Part shown: in pieces, positions 34,801 through 42,624 of the stretch
How positions within the stretch are numbered: the stretch's first letter is position 1
Layout: the number at the start of each line of letters is the position of its first letter
Source: an uncultured Lachnospiraceae bacterium
GTDB taxonomy: Bacteria; Bacillota; Clostridia; Lachnospirales; Lachnospiraceae
Assembly (NCBI GenBank): GCA_910577045.1
Contig: CAJTLB010000010.1
Span: forward strand, 68,157 to 132,156
Direction: 5' to 3'
DNA: 64,000 nt
Made by a program: the position numbers and the translations under genes
The notes under the pieces: model-generated
What the model saw: the letters and a program-made list of their open reading frames with translations, nothing else
Databases searched by the model: none
Told to the model about the DNA's origin: nothing

Positions 34801-35216
34801 GCTATAACCAGATAACAAAAGATGGGAGGATTGTGTGGATTGGGTTAGATAGAGATAAAGAAATAGGGTGCAGTGGCAATAAAATTTATATGTGGAGTAA
34901 TAATTATAATTGTGACTTATATAAACAGTTTAATATGAAGGAACAAATATATACTCGATACAGTAGAGGATATGATAATTATCCCAGAATGTATAGTATT
35001 GAGTATCAACATAATTTAGTATCCTTCCATAAACCATATGGTTGGAAATACACTAAAAGTGTTTATATTATAATAAACAGTAACCTTTGTGGCTGTGATT
35101 TTACTGGGGCTTCTTTTGAAACACTAGAACTGGCAGCGAAAGTGAGAAGTAATGGAGGGATTGTAGAAGTACCAGAGGAGTATTATACTAGGTTATATCC
35201 TTGGTATGGTAAATAA
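31842..35216 (+). CDS. NACHT-type STAND NTPase with pentapeptide-like and WD40-like repeats
   Basis: The 1124-residue protein has a helical N-terminal region of about 230 residues not matched to a known effector. A NACHT NTPase follows, with Walker A GAGGMGKT at 243-250, Walker B LLLDGFNEI at about 323-331 and an arginine-bearing SSRYDF sensor segment near 360. A helical arm follows, then pentapeptide-like repeats (NMDFSNMDLRTVQLNGARL, about 645-670), and from about 686 beta-propeller blades with IWD/VWD ends. In bacteria such STAND proteins sense phage or stress and trigger an effector through the N-terminus. The C-terminal repeats would be the sensor. It is a single-gene unit with its own promoter; an antiphage role is inference. 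Confidence 0.85.
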   Translation: MNLFNIASDIFEEKMKAALSTYFHGKMDKKKVKEIFNDLYVRQEGQALFENQGLAEGIDFYVLSDKLRADIIENVLSYYNEIDRKKAKEIKHRLYNEAYAQVGAITDTQKKTVSLFLDHIYELTGFYMLKCLGKEDRVAIIISDEHMDQQLKKIKEEIQRITNKLESEKIWEIPIDDFRSYHQRQKNCNGAYRLLHINDMLFPALSAWDGVCYSNEDGDLVPLYNCLTEEWESPERQHILLIGAGGMGKTVSLLRLWDKQIEDGVCTLYIPLHEVMGGGLNSCSNQDVIKGFITENIWFGNIEKTEQFIAYLSNAAGTPMFILLLDGFNEIPEQNKRFAVSIIKKWMQYQGVQIVISSRYDFRKDIAVQMLKEVKIEPLSEQQIKKWFDLCKISFPEKDKKLQELLKTPFMLTLYTQVESRYNQGKDAIFIQWMEPVNTSSNLMWNFLQCQILKMANDLLKSNMDILKAVVASMYILPYICWKMEWEEMFTIEIGELQKWVEEAIEVYKNKWELSPEPWIQILEIELGKIEWDNNNFLHILIKEVNLLMKYQNISFSLLHQNFRDFLAAVFLYYVIKADYKEIIVKTWEKQPFSDRIIIFLSEWMPETDADNMFQSLRNQQIPDDNYIFFNLMCIIRKIKKDDLSNMDFSNMDLRTVQLNGARLVNGKCCANFRNAKINYGTLIMQGHHDKIYYIAFSEDGRQMISASAFEIRIWDISTGSCIHEITQGIQQLNGDFEYNQPKYYRKFITADGNEFVWVGENDICAGMFIECFATLFSCDNGWKDEIELFKKESSFGWKKARKKQLEIILKYRINTGNIVIQEDRLIVSLPGGKEKILSGNQAMVTSATLSKDIKYCVAGLVDGSICIWDLEKEKIIKEFPRSTHQICCVNGCSALYIGQTTGIAMIWDSENKVCNYVLQGRNSPVTAISIADKENICIVSHKDDVAEVWDLKENRIIRRIKQHQYVHISDDGVFLCGKTSDGRVWCYNQITKDGRIVWIGLDRDKEIGCSGNKIYMWSNNYNCDLYKQFNMKEQIYTRYSRGYDNYPRMYSIEYQHNLVSFHKPYGWKYTKSVYIIINSNLCGCDFTGASFETLELAAKVRSNGGIVEVPEEYYTRLYPWYGK

Positions 35217-35310
35217 CTCTTAGAAAATAATAATATGGATTATCTTTTCATATGGGGATATTATTTGTATGGTTTGGTGAAAAAACAAATAGTATTTTGG
35301 GACTAAAATA

Positions 35311-35339
35311 TTGACATAAATTTATACAGGCGGTATTAT
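35311..35339 (+). promoter_or_regulatory. Sigma-A promoter of the lipoprotein gene
   Basis: TTGACA (35311-35316), a 17-base spacer and TATTAT (35334-35339) lie about 75 bases before the start codon. Confidence 0.75.
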
Positions 35340-35413
35340 GGCAGTCGTAGAGAAAAGCGATTAGGATAGAGTTTATACACAGTAGAAAGGTAGAATAGTA
35401 AAAGGGTGGCAAG

Positions 35414-36295
35414 ATGAAAAGGACAAAAAGAATAATAGGAATTGGATGTATGAGTGCCTGTGCTTTTATATTGGGTTCTTGTGGGATGAGGTTAGATAAC
35501 CAGCCAAATATAAAAAATACACAACCAAGTACACAAGTAAATACAAATACAACAGCAACTACACAAGCACAAGGGAATGTGCAGCCAAGCACACAGACAA
35601 CTTCTGTTATAGAGGAAACAAAAGAGATTGAAGATAAGAACATACAAGAGCAGCTTCAGGCAATAGCTAAAAATAAAGGGACGTGGATAGAAGAAGATTT
35701 TACATGTAGTTATATTGTAACAGATTTTAACCAAGATGGGCAGCTTGAAATTATTAAATCTGCCTGCCAAGGCACAGGGATCTATACGACCAGCATTATA
35801 TATGAAGTGGAAAAAGGCACAAATAATTTGGTGCCTTATGAGAGAATCCTTGGTGAATTTATTTCAGAGGCAGATATTATTACAGAGTCAGCAGTAGTAT
35901 ATTATGATCCAGATAGCCAAGTATATCATTATATATTTCATGATTTAGCTAAAAATGGGGCAGCAGAATATTATGAGAATGTTAGGGATTGGTCATTGCA
36001 AGATAGGAAAGTGGTTGAGAATTTTCTGGCATATAAGTCTACCATATATTCAGGCGAAGGTGCAGAACCAGTAATTACTTGTACAAATGCAGAGGAAGGT
36101 GACAAACAAAAGGAGATAACAGAAGAAGAGTATAATCAAATGGCAGAAACAGTATTCTCAGGCTTAAAGAAAAAACAGGTGACAATGAATTGGGTTATGA
36201 AAAGCCCAGAAGAGATAATGGCTATGAATGAACAGGAAATTATGGCTATGCTGGAAGAGTCATGGAATGGGTTTTATATAGAAGATGCAAGGTAA
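35414..36295 (+). CDS. Lipoprotein with a Thr/Gln-rich linker
   Basis: The 293-residue protein starts with a lipoprotein signal (basic start, hydrophobic core, lipobox ILGSC with Cys23). A low-complexity Thr/Gln/Asn linker (about 30-70) spaces the globular part from the membrane. The domain contains a TDFNQDGQLEI stretch (near 107) that resembles a calcium-binding DxDxDG loop as seen in dockerin, EF-hand and VCBS-like repeats. No known domain was otherwise recognised. An AAAGGGTGGCAAG site precedes the ATG. It has its own promoter and stands upstream of pyrG without functional link. Confidence 0.8.
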   Translation: MKRTKRIIGIGCMSACAFILGSCGMRLDNQPNIKNTQPSTQVNTNTTATTQAQGNVQPSTQTTSVIEETKEIEDKNIQEQLQAIAKNKGTWIEEDFTCSYIVTDFNQDGQLEIIKSACQGTGIYTTSIIYEVEKGTNNLVPYERILGEFISEADIITESAVVYYDPDSQVYHYIFHDLAKNGAAEYYENVRDWSLQDRKVVENFLAYKSTIYSGEGAEPVITCTNAEEGDKQKEITEEEYNQMAETVFSGLKKKQVTMNWVMKSPEEIMAMNEQEIMAMLEESWNGFYIEDAR

Positions 36296-36396
36296 GAAAT
36301 TAATAGATTATAAAAACAGAAAGTACTGGTAAAATTTTAGAATCTGTTGTATAATAAATGCTTATTAAGAATAGAAGAAAAGATAACTCAAAGGCG

Positions 36397-36424
36397 AGGT
36401 GGCTTATTAAAGTCACCTTTTTTT
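36397..36424 (+). terminator. Terminator or attenuator upstream of pyrG
   Basis: AGGTGGCT pairs with AGTCACCT (one G-T pair) and is followed by seven T residues. It could end the lipoprotein transcript or, given a TATAAT at about 36350, attenuate pyrG as in other Firmicutes, but the initial G run needed for CTP-dependent slippage is not apparent. Confidence 0.65.
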
Positions 36425-36516
36425 ATTTATATGGCGTCCAAATAAAAGATAATAACAATTTTTTTTGGTGTTTAAGCAGCATGTGGGTTATAAAGTAAAT
36501 TAGGGAGGATATAGGC

Positions 36517-38115
36517 ATGGTAAAGTATGTATTTGTAACAGGGGGAGTAGTATCTGGATTAGGGAAAGGGATTACAGCAGCATCATTAGGCAGGTTATTA
36601 AAGGCTAGGGGGTATCATGTGACTATGCAAAAGTTGGATCCATATATTAATATTGATCCAGGTACTATGAACCCAATCCAGCATGGGGAGGTTTTTGTAA
36701 CAGAAGATGGGGCAGAGACAGATTTGGATCTGGGGCATTATGAAAGGTTTATAGACGAAAATTTAAGTAAAAATTCAAATGTTACAACGGGAAAGATTTA
36801 CTGGTCAGTATTAAATAAGGAAAGGAGGGGTGATTTTGGCGGGGGTACAGTACAAGTAATCCCTCATATTACAAACGAGATAAAAAGCCGTTTTTATAAA
36901 GATTCTAATAAAGATCAATTAACTATCGCAATTATTGAAGTGGGAGGGACAGTAGGGGATATTGAGAGCCAGCCATTTTTAGAGTCTATTAGGCAGTTCC
37001 AGCATGATGTAGGGCATGAAAATGCAATTTTAATCCATGTAACATTGATTCCCTATTTAAAAGCCTCTGGAGAAATGAAGACGAAACCTACGCAGGCAAG
37101 TGTAAAGGAATTACAAGGAATTGGGATACAGCCAGATATTATTATTTGCCGTTCTGAATTACCAATAGGGCAGGGGGTAAAGGATAAAATTTCCTTATTT
37201 TGTAATGTCCCAAGCTCACATGTGCTACAAAATTTAGATGTGGATATTTTATATGAAGCACCTTTAGCAATGGAAGAAGAGCATTTGGCAGAAGTAGCAT
37301 GTGAATGTTTAAAGCTGGCTTGCCCAGAACCTGATCTAGATGACTGGCGTTTTATGATAACAACATGGAAAAATCTAAAAAAAGAGATAACAGTTGCCTT
37401 AGTCGGGAAGTATATACAGCTCCATGATGCTTATATTAGTGTAGTAGAGGCTTTAAAACATGGAGGAGTGGCAAATGGAGTATTAGTTAATATTAAATGG
37501 GTGGATTCTGAATTAGTGACAAGAGAAAATGCAGGGGAGTTATTCCAAGATGTATGTGGCATCCTTGTACCTGGAGGGTTTGGGGATAGAGGGATAGAAG
37601 GAAAGATATGTGCCATTGAATACGCGAGGGTACATCAAATCCCTTTTCTTGGGCTATGCTTAGGGATGCAGCTATCAATTGTAGAATTTGCTAGGCATGT
37701 TTTAGGATATAAAGATGCACATAGTGCAGAATTTGCCCCAACAAGCTGCCATCAAGTGATTCATTTAATGCCAGGGCAGGATGGGGTAGAAAATATTGGG
37801 GGCACATTAAGGCTTGGATCATATCCTTGTGTACTAGATAAGGATTCTAAGGCATATCAGTTATATAAGAAAGAAGAGATTACAGAACGGCATCGCCACC
37901 GTTATGAGGTCAATAATGACTATCGGGTGGAGTTAATAGAAAAAGGCATGAAATTATCGGGCCTTTCCCCTGATAAGCGGATTGTGGAAATGATAGAGAT
38001 CCCTACCCATCCGTGGTTTATTGCAACACAAGCACATCCAGAATTAAAATCACGCCCAAACAATCCTCATCCATTATTTAAAGGGTTTATAGAGGCAGCA
38101 GCCCAATATAAATAA
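36517..38115 (+). CDS. pyrG: CTP synthase
   Basis: PyrG aminates UTP to CTP with ATP and glutamine. The 532-residue protein has normal length: N-terminal amidoligase with GGVVSGLGKGITAASLG near residue 8 and PYINIDPGTMNP near 44, and a C-terminal class I glutamine amidotransferase with GICLG-type nucleophile motif LGLCLGMQ near 375 (Cys) and a His/Glu pair in HPEL near 508. AGGGAGG precedes the ATG. No terminator follows it; the radical SAM promoter begins 18 bases after the stop. Confidence 0.98.
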   Translation: MVKYVFVTGGVVSGLGKGITAASLGRLLKARGYHVTMQKLDPYINIDPGTMNPIQHGEVFVTEDGAETDLDLGHYERFIDENLSKNSNVTTGKIYWSVLNKERRGDFGGGTVQVIPHITNEIKSRFYKDSNKDQLTIAIIEVGGTVGDIESQPFLESIRQFQHDVGHENAILIHVTLIPYLKASGEMKTKPTQASVKELQGIGIQPDIIICRSELPIGQGVKDKISLFCNVPSSHVLQNLDVDILYEAPLAMEEEHLAEVACECLKLACPEPDLDDWRFMITTWKNLKKEITVALVGKYIQLHDAYISVVEALKHGGVANGVLVNIKWVDSELVTRENAGELFQDVCGILVPGGFGDRGIEGKICAIEYARVHQIPFLGLCLGMQLSIVEFARHVLGYKDAHSAEFAPTSCHQVIHLMPGQDGVENIGGTLRLGSYPCVLDKDSKAYQLYKKEEITERHRHRYEVNNDYRVELIEKGMKLSGLSPDKRIVEMIEIPTHPWFIATQAHPELKSRPNNPHPLFKGFIEAAAQYK

Positions 38116-38133
38116 AAGCTTAACTATATTTAA

Positions 38134-38162
38134 TTGAAAAGTGCAAGTGCTTGTAGTATAAT
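38134..38162 (+). promoter_or_regulatory. Sigma-A promoter of the radical SAM gene
   Basis: TTGAAA (38134-38139), exactly 17 bases, then TATAAT (38157-38162). The transcript would start near 38169, so codons upstream of that cannot belong to the gene. Confidence 0.85.
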
Positions 38163-38190
38163 TTATCCTATATTCAAAAATGGGAATAGG

Positions 38191-39267
38191 ATGGAATACA
38201 GCTATATGTATAATATATCACTTGAACTTGTAGTGGATATGTATGGATGCCCTAACAGATGCAAGCACTGTTGGATTAGCCATATGCCAAATAAGCAGAT
38301 GGATAAGGATGCAGACGTTTGGATTATTGATTATTTCAAGCCCTTTTTTAATAAAATTACTTATTATAGCTGGTTGAGAGAACCAGATTTTTGTAATGAT
38401 TACAGAGAACGTTGGGACAAGGATAATCAGATATCTGTCAATTCAAAACCGAAGCGATTTGAATTAGCAAGTTTTTGGCGCTTGGTACGAGATCCTGATT
38501 ATGTACATTTCTTAAAAGAAGTAGGGGTAAAAAAAGTTCAACTTACATATTTTGGAATGCAAGAAATGACAGATAAATATGTTGGGCGGAAGGGTGCGTT
38601 TCAAGAACTATTAAAAGCGACATATATTCTCATTACTAATCAAATTGCCCCAAGATGGCAGGCATTTATTAACGAGGAAAATAAAGACCAGATTATTCAA
38701 TTAGTGGATTTAATGAATACCTTACAACTGGAGGAAAGGTGCGTCTCGTTTGGTGAAAAATTTGAATTTTTTGTACATTGTGGAAGTTGTGAGGGTGAAA
38801 ACCGCAAATTATATAATATTAGAATTGAAAAAGACCATATTCCAGAAAAAGTAATACCCTATTATTTAGACTATAATAGGGCTATTACGGAACAGGAATG
38901 TTGTGAATTACTTAAAGAAGACGCTTCTCATGTAATATATCATAATAAAGAACAAATTGTGCTGTATGTGTCCAATACTTTTGATGTGTATTTTAATTTT
39001 ACTCATATGACAAAAGCATGGAAAATTGGCAACCTAAAGGACACTGAGCCAGAAGAAATGATTAGGAAAATTATAGAAGAAGATACAGATGCTTTGAATA
39101 TTGCAAAAACTGTGACAATTAAAGAGCTTGTTGAGAAATATGGAAATATGCACTCCAAAAGAACATTTTTTATTGGAGATTACAAATCTTATTTACTAAA
39201 TTGTTTTTTGGAAGAATTAGAAAATAGAAATATAAGTATTGAGAAAGAGAACTATCACTCAATATAG
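38191..39267 (+). CDS. Radical SAM protein
   Basis: This 358-residue enzyme carries the CxxxCxxC cluster motif (CPNRCKHCW) about 20 residues from its start, within an LELVVDMYGCPNRC strand typical of radical SAM barrels. A C-terminal stretch with scattered cysteines (SCEG near 215, ECCEL near 250) might bind an auxiliary cluster, but a full SPASM motif is not clear. The start at 38191 is chosen because a strong promoter covers 38134-38162; an upstream TTG in frame lies inside that promoter. No precursor peptide, transporter or partner enzyme is beside it, so the substrate is unknown. Confidence 0.85.
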   Translation: MEYSYMYNISLELVVDMYGCPNRCKHCWISHMPNKQMDKDADVWIIDYFKPFFNKITYYSWLREPDFCNDYRERWDKDNQISVNSKPKRFELASFWRLVRDPDYVHFLKEVGVKKVQLTYFGMQEMTDKYVGRKGAFQELLKATYILITNQIAPRWQAFINEENKDQIIQLVDLMNTLQLEERCVSFGEKFEFFVHCGSCEGENRKLYNIRIEKDHIPEKVIPYYLDYNRAITEQECCELLKEDASHVIYHNKEQIVLYVSNTFDVYFNFTHMTKAWKIGNLKDTEPEEMIRKIIEEDTDALNIAKTVTIKELVEKYGNMHSKRTFFIGDYKSYLLNCFLEELENRNISIEKENYHSI

Positions 39268-39326
39268 GAATTGGCATGGTTTTTCAGGTGCAGAAAGAAA
39301 ATAAAAAATGAAATATTGTATATTTG

Positions 39327-39371
39327 GGTAGCGATTTATCTTGGCAGAGGATCAGCTACCTTTTTTATTTT
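39327..39371 (+). terminator. Terminator of the radical SAM gene
   Basis: GGTAGC at 39327-39332 pairs with GCTACC at 39355-39360, followed by six T residues. Confidence 0.75.
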
Positions 39372-39413
39372 CAGAAACCATTAACAAAGCACAGAAAGAA
39401 ATGGTATACATAG

Positions 39414-39442
39414 AAAACGACCACATATTACATGTAGTCGTT
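39414..39442 (-). terminator. Terminator of the PadR-like gene
   Basis: On the minus strand AACGACTACAT pairs with ATGTGGTCGTT around a short loop and is followed by a short T run, about 65 bases past the stop. Confidence 0.6.
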
Positions 39443-39505
39443 CATTAGCACTTTATTTTAAATATTTAACCTGTCTATTTGACAGGGGCATATCACTGAG
39501 CCTTT

Positions 39506-40042
39506 TTATAAATTTTCTGTGTGATTGTTTTCTCTTATATCATGCACCCATGTTTCAATTGCCTGTATTAAAATATATTGCTGGTCTAAAATATCTTTAC
39601 TTGTTTTAGGAAGATTTATTGATTCTGTTCCATTTCTTTCTTGTTCTATGTATGCCTTCATAAATTGTATATTCTGTTCAATATTAGTTAAGCAAGTATG
39701 TTGTTGGTCTGTAGAAAGGCTGTTTAGGTTAATGAATATAGCGTTAAAATCTAAGAAAATATGGATAGGCATATTAGATATTTCAAACATTAACCTTTCA
39801 AATTCTTTTTCTCCGTTAGGGGTTAGGGAATAAACCGCTTTTTGTGCCATTTTCCCTTCACGCACCAAAACACTTTTAATGAAGCCTTTTTCTTCTAACT
39901 GAATTACTTTTTTATAGATAGAAGGGGTGCTTATTTTAACCCATTTCGATATATTGTGCTTTTCTACATTTTTTTGAATATCATAAGCACTTAAAGATTT
40001 TTGTTTTACAATTCCTAGTACAATTAAATCAATAGTTGCCAT
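39506..40042 (-). CDS. PadR-family transcriptional regulator
   Basis: From ATG 40042 the protein is 178 residues with a PadR winged helix (IDLIVLGIVKQKSLSAYDIQKNV near the start, then STPSIYKKVIQLEEKGFI, and a wing ending in YSLTPNGEKEFERLM) and a C-terminal helical dimerisation region. The frame continues upstream for 42 codons, but PadR proteins normally begin at this point. The nearest AGGAGG (plus bases 40059-40064) is 16 bases from the ATG, longer than usual. PadR repressors usually control adjacent transport or stress genes; the divergent membrane protein genes at 40.3 kb are the possible target. Confidence 0.85.
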   Translation of the reverse strand: MATIDLIVLGIVKQKSLSAYDIQKNVEKHNISKWVKISTPSIYKKVIQLEEKGFIKSVLVREGKMAQKAVYSLTPNGEKEFERLMFEISNMPIHIFLDFNAIFINLNSLSTDQQHTCLTNIEQNIQFMKAYIEQERNGTESINLPKTSKDILDQQYILIQAIETWVHDIRENNHTENL

Positions 40043-40295
40043 AAGATCTTGTTTATTTCCTCCTTTAAGTAAATCGGATATCGGATGGTATAGTATGAAT
40101 CTTTGTAGATAATGTAGGATATCTTGCCCACTGTATTTTATACTAACTGAAAGGAAGGGATATGTCAAGAAAATATATCGGCTTCTGGAAAGTATGTGTG
40201 GTATGTATAAGAATAGTAATTTGTGATATATTGGAAATTGTAAGCAGTTTGAAAGGAAATCCTTTGAAAAAGTACTATAAATTATGGAAAGGGTA

Positions 40296-40304
40296 TGCTA
40301 TAAT
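40296..40304 (+). promoter_or_regulatory. Extended -10 promoter ahead of the cdaA cluster
   Basis: TGC followed by TATAAT (40299-40304) makes an extended -10 element; no clear -35 box is seen. It is 43 bases before the first gene of the block. Confidence 0.5.
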
Positions 40305-40346
40305 AAGATTTGGTGCAATTATAAGCTGCGATAAAGGAGTGGAAGG

Positions 40347-40754
40347 ATGCTCAACGAAGACAAGGTTAAGTTAATGGCTCGTATGGCAATGTATGAGAAG
40401 AAAAAGGGCAAAAAAATTATGAAGATGACAAAGTATTTCCAAGGGGATTATGTTAGCTGGAATATGATTAAAACAGCGATTGCTGCAACGGTTGCCTATC
40501 TAATAGTAGCTGCCTGCTGGGCCCTTTACCATCTGGAATACCTTATGGAGAACTTGTATACTTTGGATTTTGCAGATCTAATTAAGAAGTTCCTAACATA
40601 TTATGTAGTATTGCTGGTGGGGTATTTGGTACTTTCTTATACCATATATAGTATAAAATATAGTGTATCAATGAAAAGTTTAAAGCGTTTCCGGGCAAAT
40701 TTAAAGAAGGTAAAACAAATAAACCAAGAAGAGGCGAAAGGTGGGGAGGATTAA
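40347..40754 (+). CDS. Small two-helix membrane protein, unknown
   Basis: The 135-residue protein has a basic N-terminal half (KKKGKK) and two predicted transmembrane helices at about residues 43-65 and 83-103, followed by a basic tail. AAGGAG precedes the ATG. It is four bases from the next membrane protein gene and leads a run reaching to cdaA, so the pair may act together in the envelope. No family was recognised. Confidence 0.75.
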   Translation: MLNEDKVKLMARMAMYEKKKGKKIMKMTKYFQGDYVSWNMIKTAIAATVAYLIVAACWALYHLEYLMENLYTLDFADLIKKFLTYYVVLLVGYLVLSYTIYSIKYSVSMKSLKRFRANLKKVKQINQEEAKGGED

Positions 40755-40757
40755 GGA

Positions 40758-41702
40758 ATGGCGACAATACTTGTTATAAAAGAACAATTAAAACGGTTTT
40801 ATGGGAAATTTGATGTATATGTAATGGCTGTATTAAAATTTATTGGGGCATTAGTTGTGCTTATGCTAATTAATTCTAATATTGGTTATATGGAAAGATT
40901 AAAAAATCCTGCAATTGTAGTAATTGCATCATTGGTATGTTCTATTATTCCAGTAGGTGGCATGGTATTATTGTGTGCAGCATTTGTTTTAGCACATTTT
41001 TATACAGTATCATTAGAGCTTGCAGGTGTGGCGTTAGTATTATTTTTACTTATGTTTTTATTGTATATTCGTTTTGATTCTTCATTAGGATATATTGTAT
41101 TATTAACACCAGTTTTATTCTGGCTCAAAATCCCATATCTTATGCCTTTGCTTGCTGGCTTGACAGGAGGGGTTGGAGCAGCAGTCCCAGCAGGGATGGG
41201 AGTAATTATTTATTATTTTTTAGATTATGCAAAGACAAATGCCCCAGCACTTAGTAATTCCACTACAGAAACATTGTTACAGAATTTAACATTAATTATA
41301 GATGGGTTAGTGCAGAATAAATTAATGATGTTAATGGTAGTGGCATTTATTGTTACTACAATAATTGTATTTTGTATTAAGAGTTTATCCTTAGATTATT
41401 CATGGCCTATTGCAATTGGGACAGGGATGGTAGTGAATATGGTAATTCTTTTAGTAGGAGAATTTAGTTTAGATTTGTCAGGTTCTGTTATGGGAATGAT
41501 AGTGGGGAATTTAATTGCTGCAGCGATTATGTTTGTATTACAATATTTTATTTTTGCGGTGGATTATACAAGGACAGAACATGTGTCATTTGAAGATGAT
41601 GACTATGTATATTATGTAAAGGCAGTGCCGAAAATGAGCGTTAGCACGCCTCATGTAAATGTAAAGAGAATTAATGCACAAAGAACCAAAAGACAGTCAT
41701 AG
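40758..41702 (+). CDS. Polytopic membrane protein, unknown
   Basis: The 314-residue protein has about eight to nine hydrophobic helices filling residues 20-265 and a short polar C-terminal tail (HVSFEDDDYVYYVKAVPKM and basic end). It resembles membrane proteins found upstream of cdaA in Lachnospiraceae, sometimes annotated as ABC-transporter-like, but no ATP-binding or substrate motif is visible. It starts four bases after the small membrane protein and stops 22 bases before cdaA. Confidence 0.75.
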   Translation: MATILVIKEQLKRFYGKFDVYVMAVLKFIGALVVLMLINSNIGYMERLKNPAIVVIASLVCSIIPVGGMVLLCAAFVLAHFYTVSLELAGVALVLFLLMFLLYIRFDSSLGYIVLLTPVLFWLKIPYLMPLLAGLTGGVGAAVPAGMGVIIYYFLDYAKTNAPALSNSTTETLLQNLTLIIDGLVQNKLMMLMVVAFIVTTIIVFCIKSLSLDYSWPIAIGTGMVVNMVILLVGEFSLDLSGSVMGMIVGNLIAAAIMFVLQYFIFAVDYTRTEHVSFEDDDYVYYVKAVPKMSVSTPHVNVKRINAQRTKRQS

Positions 41703-41724
41703 AAAGTAAGAGAAAAGAAAGGAA

Positions 41725-42624
41725 GTGAATCAGGTGGAAGCATTTTGGGGGACATTATCCGAGTATCTTGAGAAAATGTCACGTTTGTCAACAATAAAAT
41801 ATAAGATAACAGATTTTGTGGAAATCGTGATTATTTCTTTTCTGTTGTATCAAATTATGGTATGGATAAAAAATACCCGTGCATGGATTTTAGTAAAAGG
41901 AATTGCAGTATTGTTGGCGTTTACCTTGATTGCAGTGTTATTCCATATGAATACGATTATCTGGCTGGCAGAAAAAACATTAGGGCTTGGTGTTACGGCC
42001 ATTATTATTGTATTCCAACCAGAACTTAGGAAAGCACTGGAACAATTGGGGCGTAAGAATTTTATTACAGGGGTAATACCATTTGATGACACAAAAGGGA
42101 CAAAGGAACGGTTTAGTGATAAAACGGTACAGGAACTGGTAAAGGCATCTTTTGCACTGGCAAAAACAAAGACAGGGGCTTTAATTGTAATTGAGCAGGA
42201 GGTTCCATTAACAGAGTATGAGAATACTGGAATACCACTGGATTCCTTAATAAGCAGCCAGTTATTAATTAATATTTTTGAACATAATACACCCTTGCAT
42301 GATGGGGCAATTATTATACGGGGAGACCGCATTGTATCGGCAACCTGTTATTTACCACTTTCTGATAATATGGAAATTAGCAAGGATTTGGGTACAAGGC
42401 ATAGGGCAGGGCTTGGGATTAGTGAAGTAACCGATTCTATGACTATTATTGTATCAGAAGAAACAGGAAAGGTGACAATTGCATTTGGTGGGCGTTTGTT
42501 GCGGAATATGGATAGTGAAAATCTAAAGAATAAGCTTGTAATGCTTCAGAATAAGACCATTGATGCAAAACGATTTAGGCTCTGGAAGGGAAGGCGGAAA
42601 AATGAAAAAGAAAATCACTCATAA
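41725..42624 (+). CDS. cdaA: Diadenylate cyclase CdaA
   Basis: CdaA condenses two ATP into cyclic di-AMP, an essential second messenger for potassium, osmolyte and cell-wall balance in Firmicutes. The 299-residue protein has three N-terminal transmembrane helices (about residues 30-105) and the DAC domain with the DGA motif (PLHDGAIII near 190) and the RHR motif (GTRHRAGLG near 223). A GTG start follows AAAGGAA. Overlap with the YbbR gene by 23 bases reflects the known cdaA-cdaR-glmM order, in which both partners modulate the cyclase. Confidence 0.96.
   Translation: MNQVEAFWGTLSEYLEKMSRLSTIKYKITDFVEIVIISFLLYQIMVWIKNTRAWILVKGIAVLLAFTLIAVLFHMNTIIWLAEKTLGLGVTAIIIVFQPELRKALEQLGRKNFITGVIPFDDTKGTKERFSDKTVQELVKASFALAKTKTGALIVIEQEVPLTEYENTGIPLDSLISSQLLINIFEHNTPLHDGAIIIRGDRIVSATCYLPLSDNMEISKDLGTRHRAGLGISEVTDSMTIIVSEETGKVTIAFGGRLLRNMDSENLKNKLVMLQNKTIDAKRFRLWKGRRKNEKENHS

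Noticed and set aside
36350..36424. Classical CTP-dependent pyrG attenuator
   Set aside because: A terminator hairpin is present, but the run of G at the transcript start needed for reiterative C addition is not seen.
38134..38190. N-terminal extension of the radical SAM gene from a TTG
   Set aside because: The TTG is the -35 box of a near-consensus promoter, so it is upstream of transcription.
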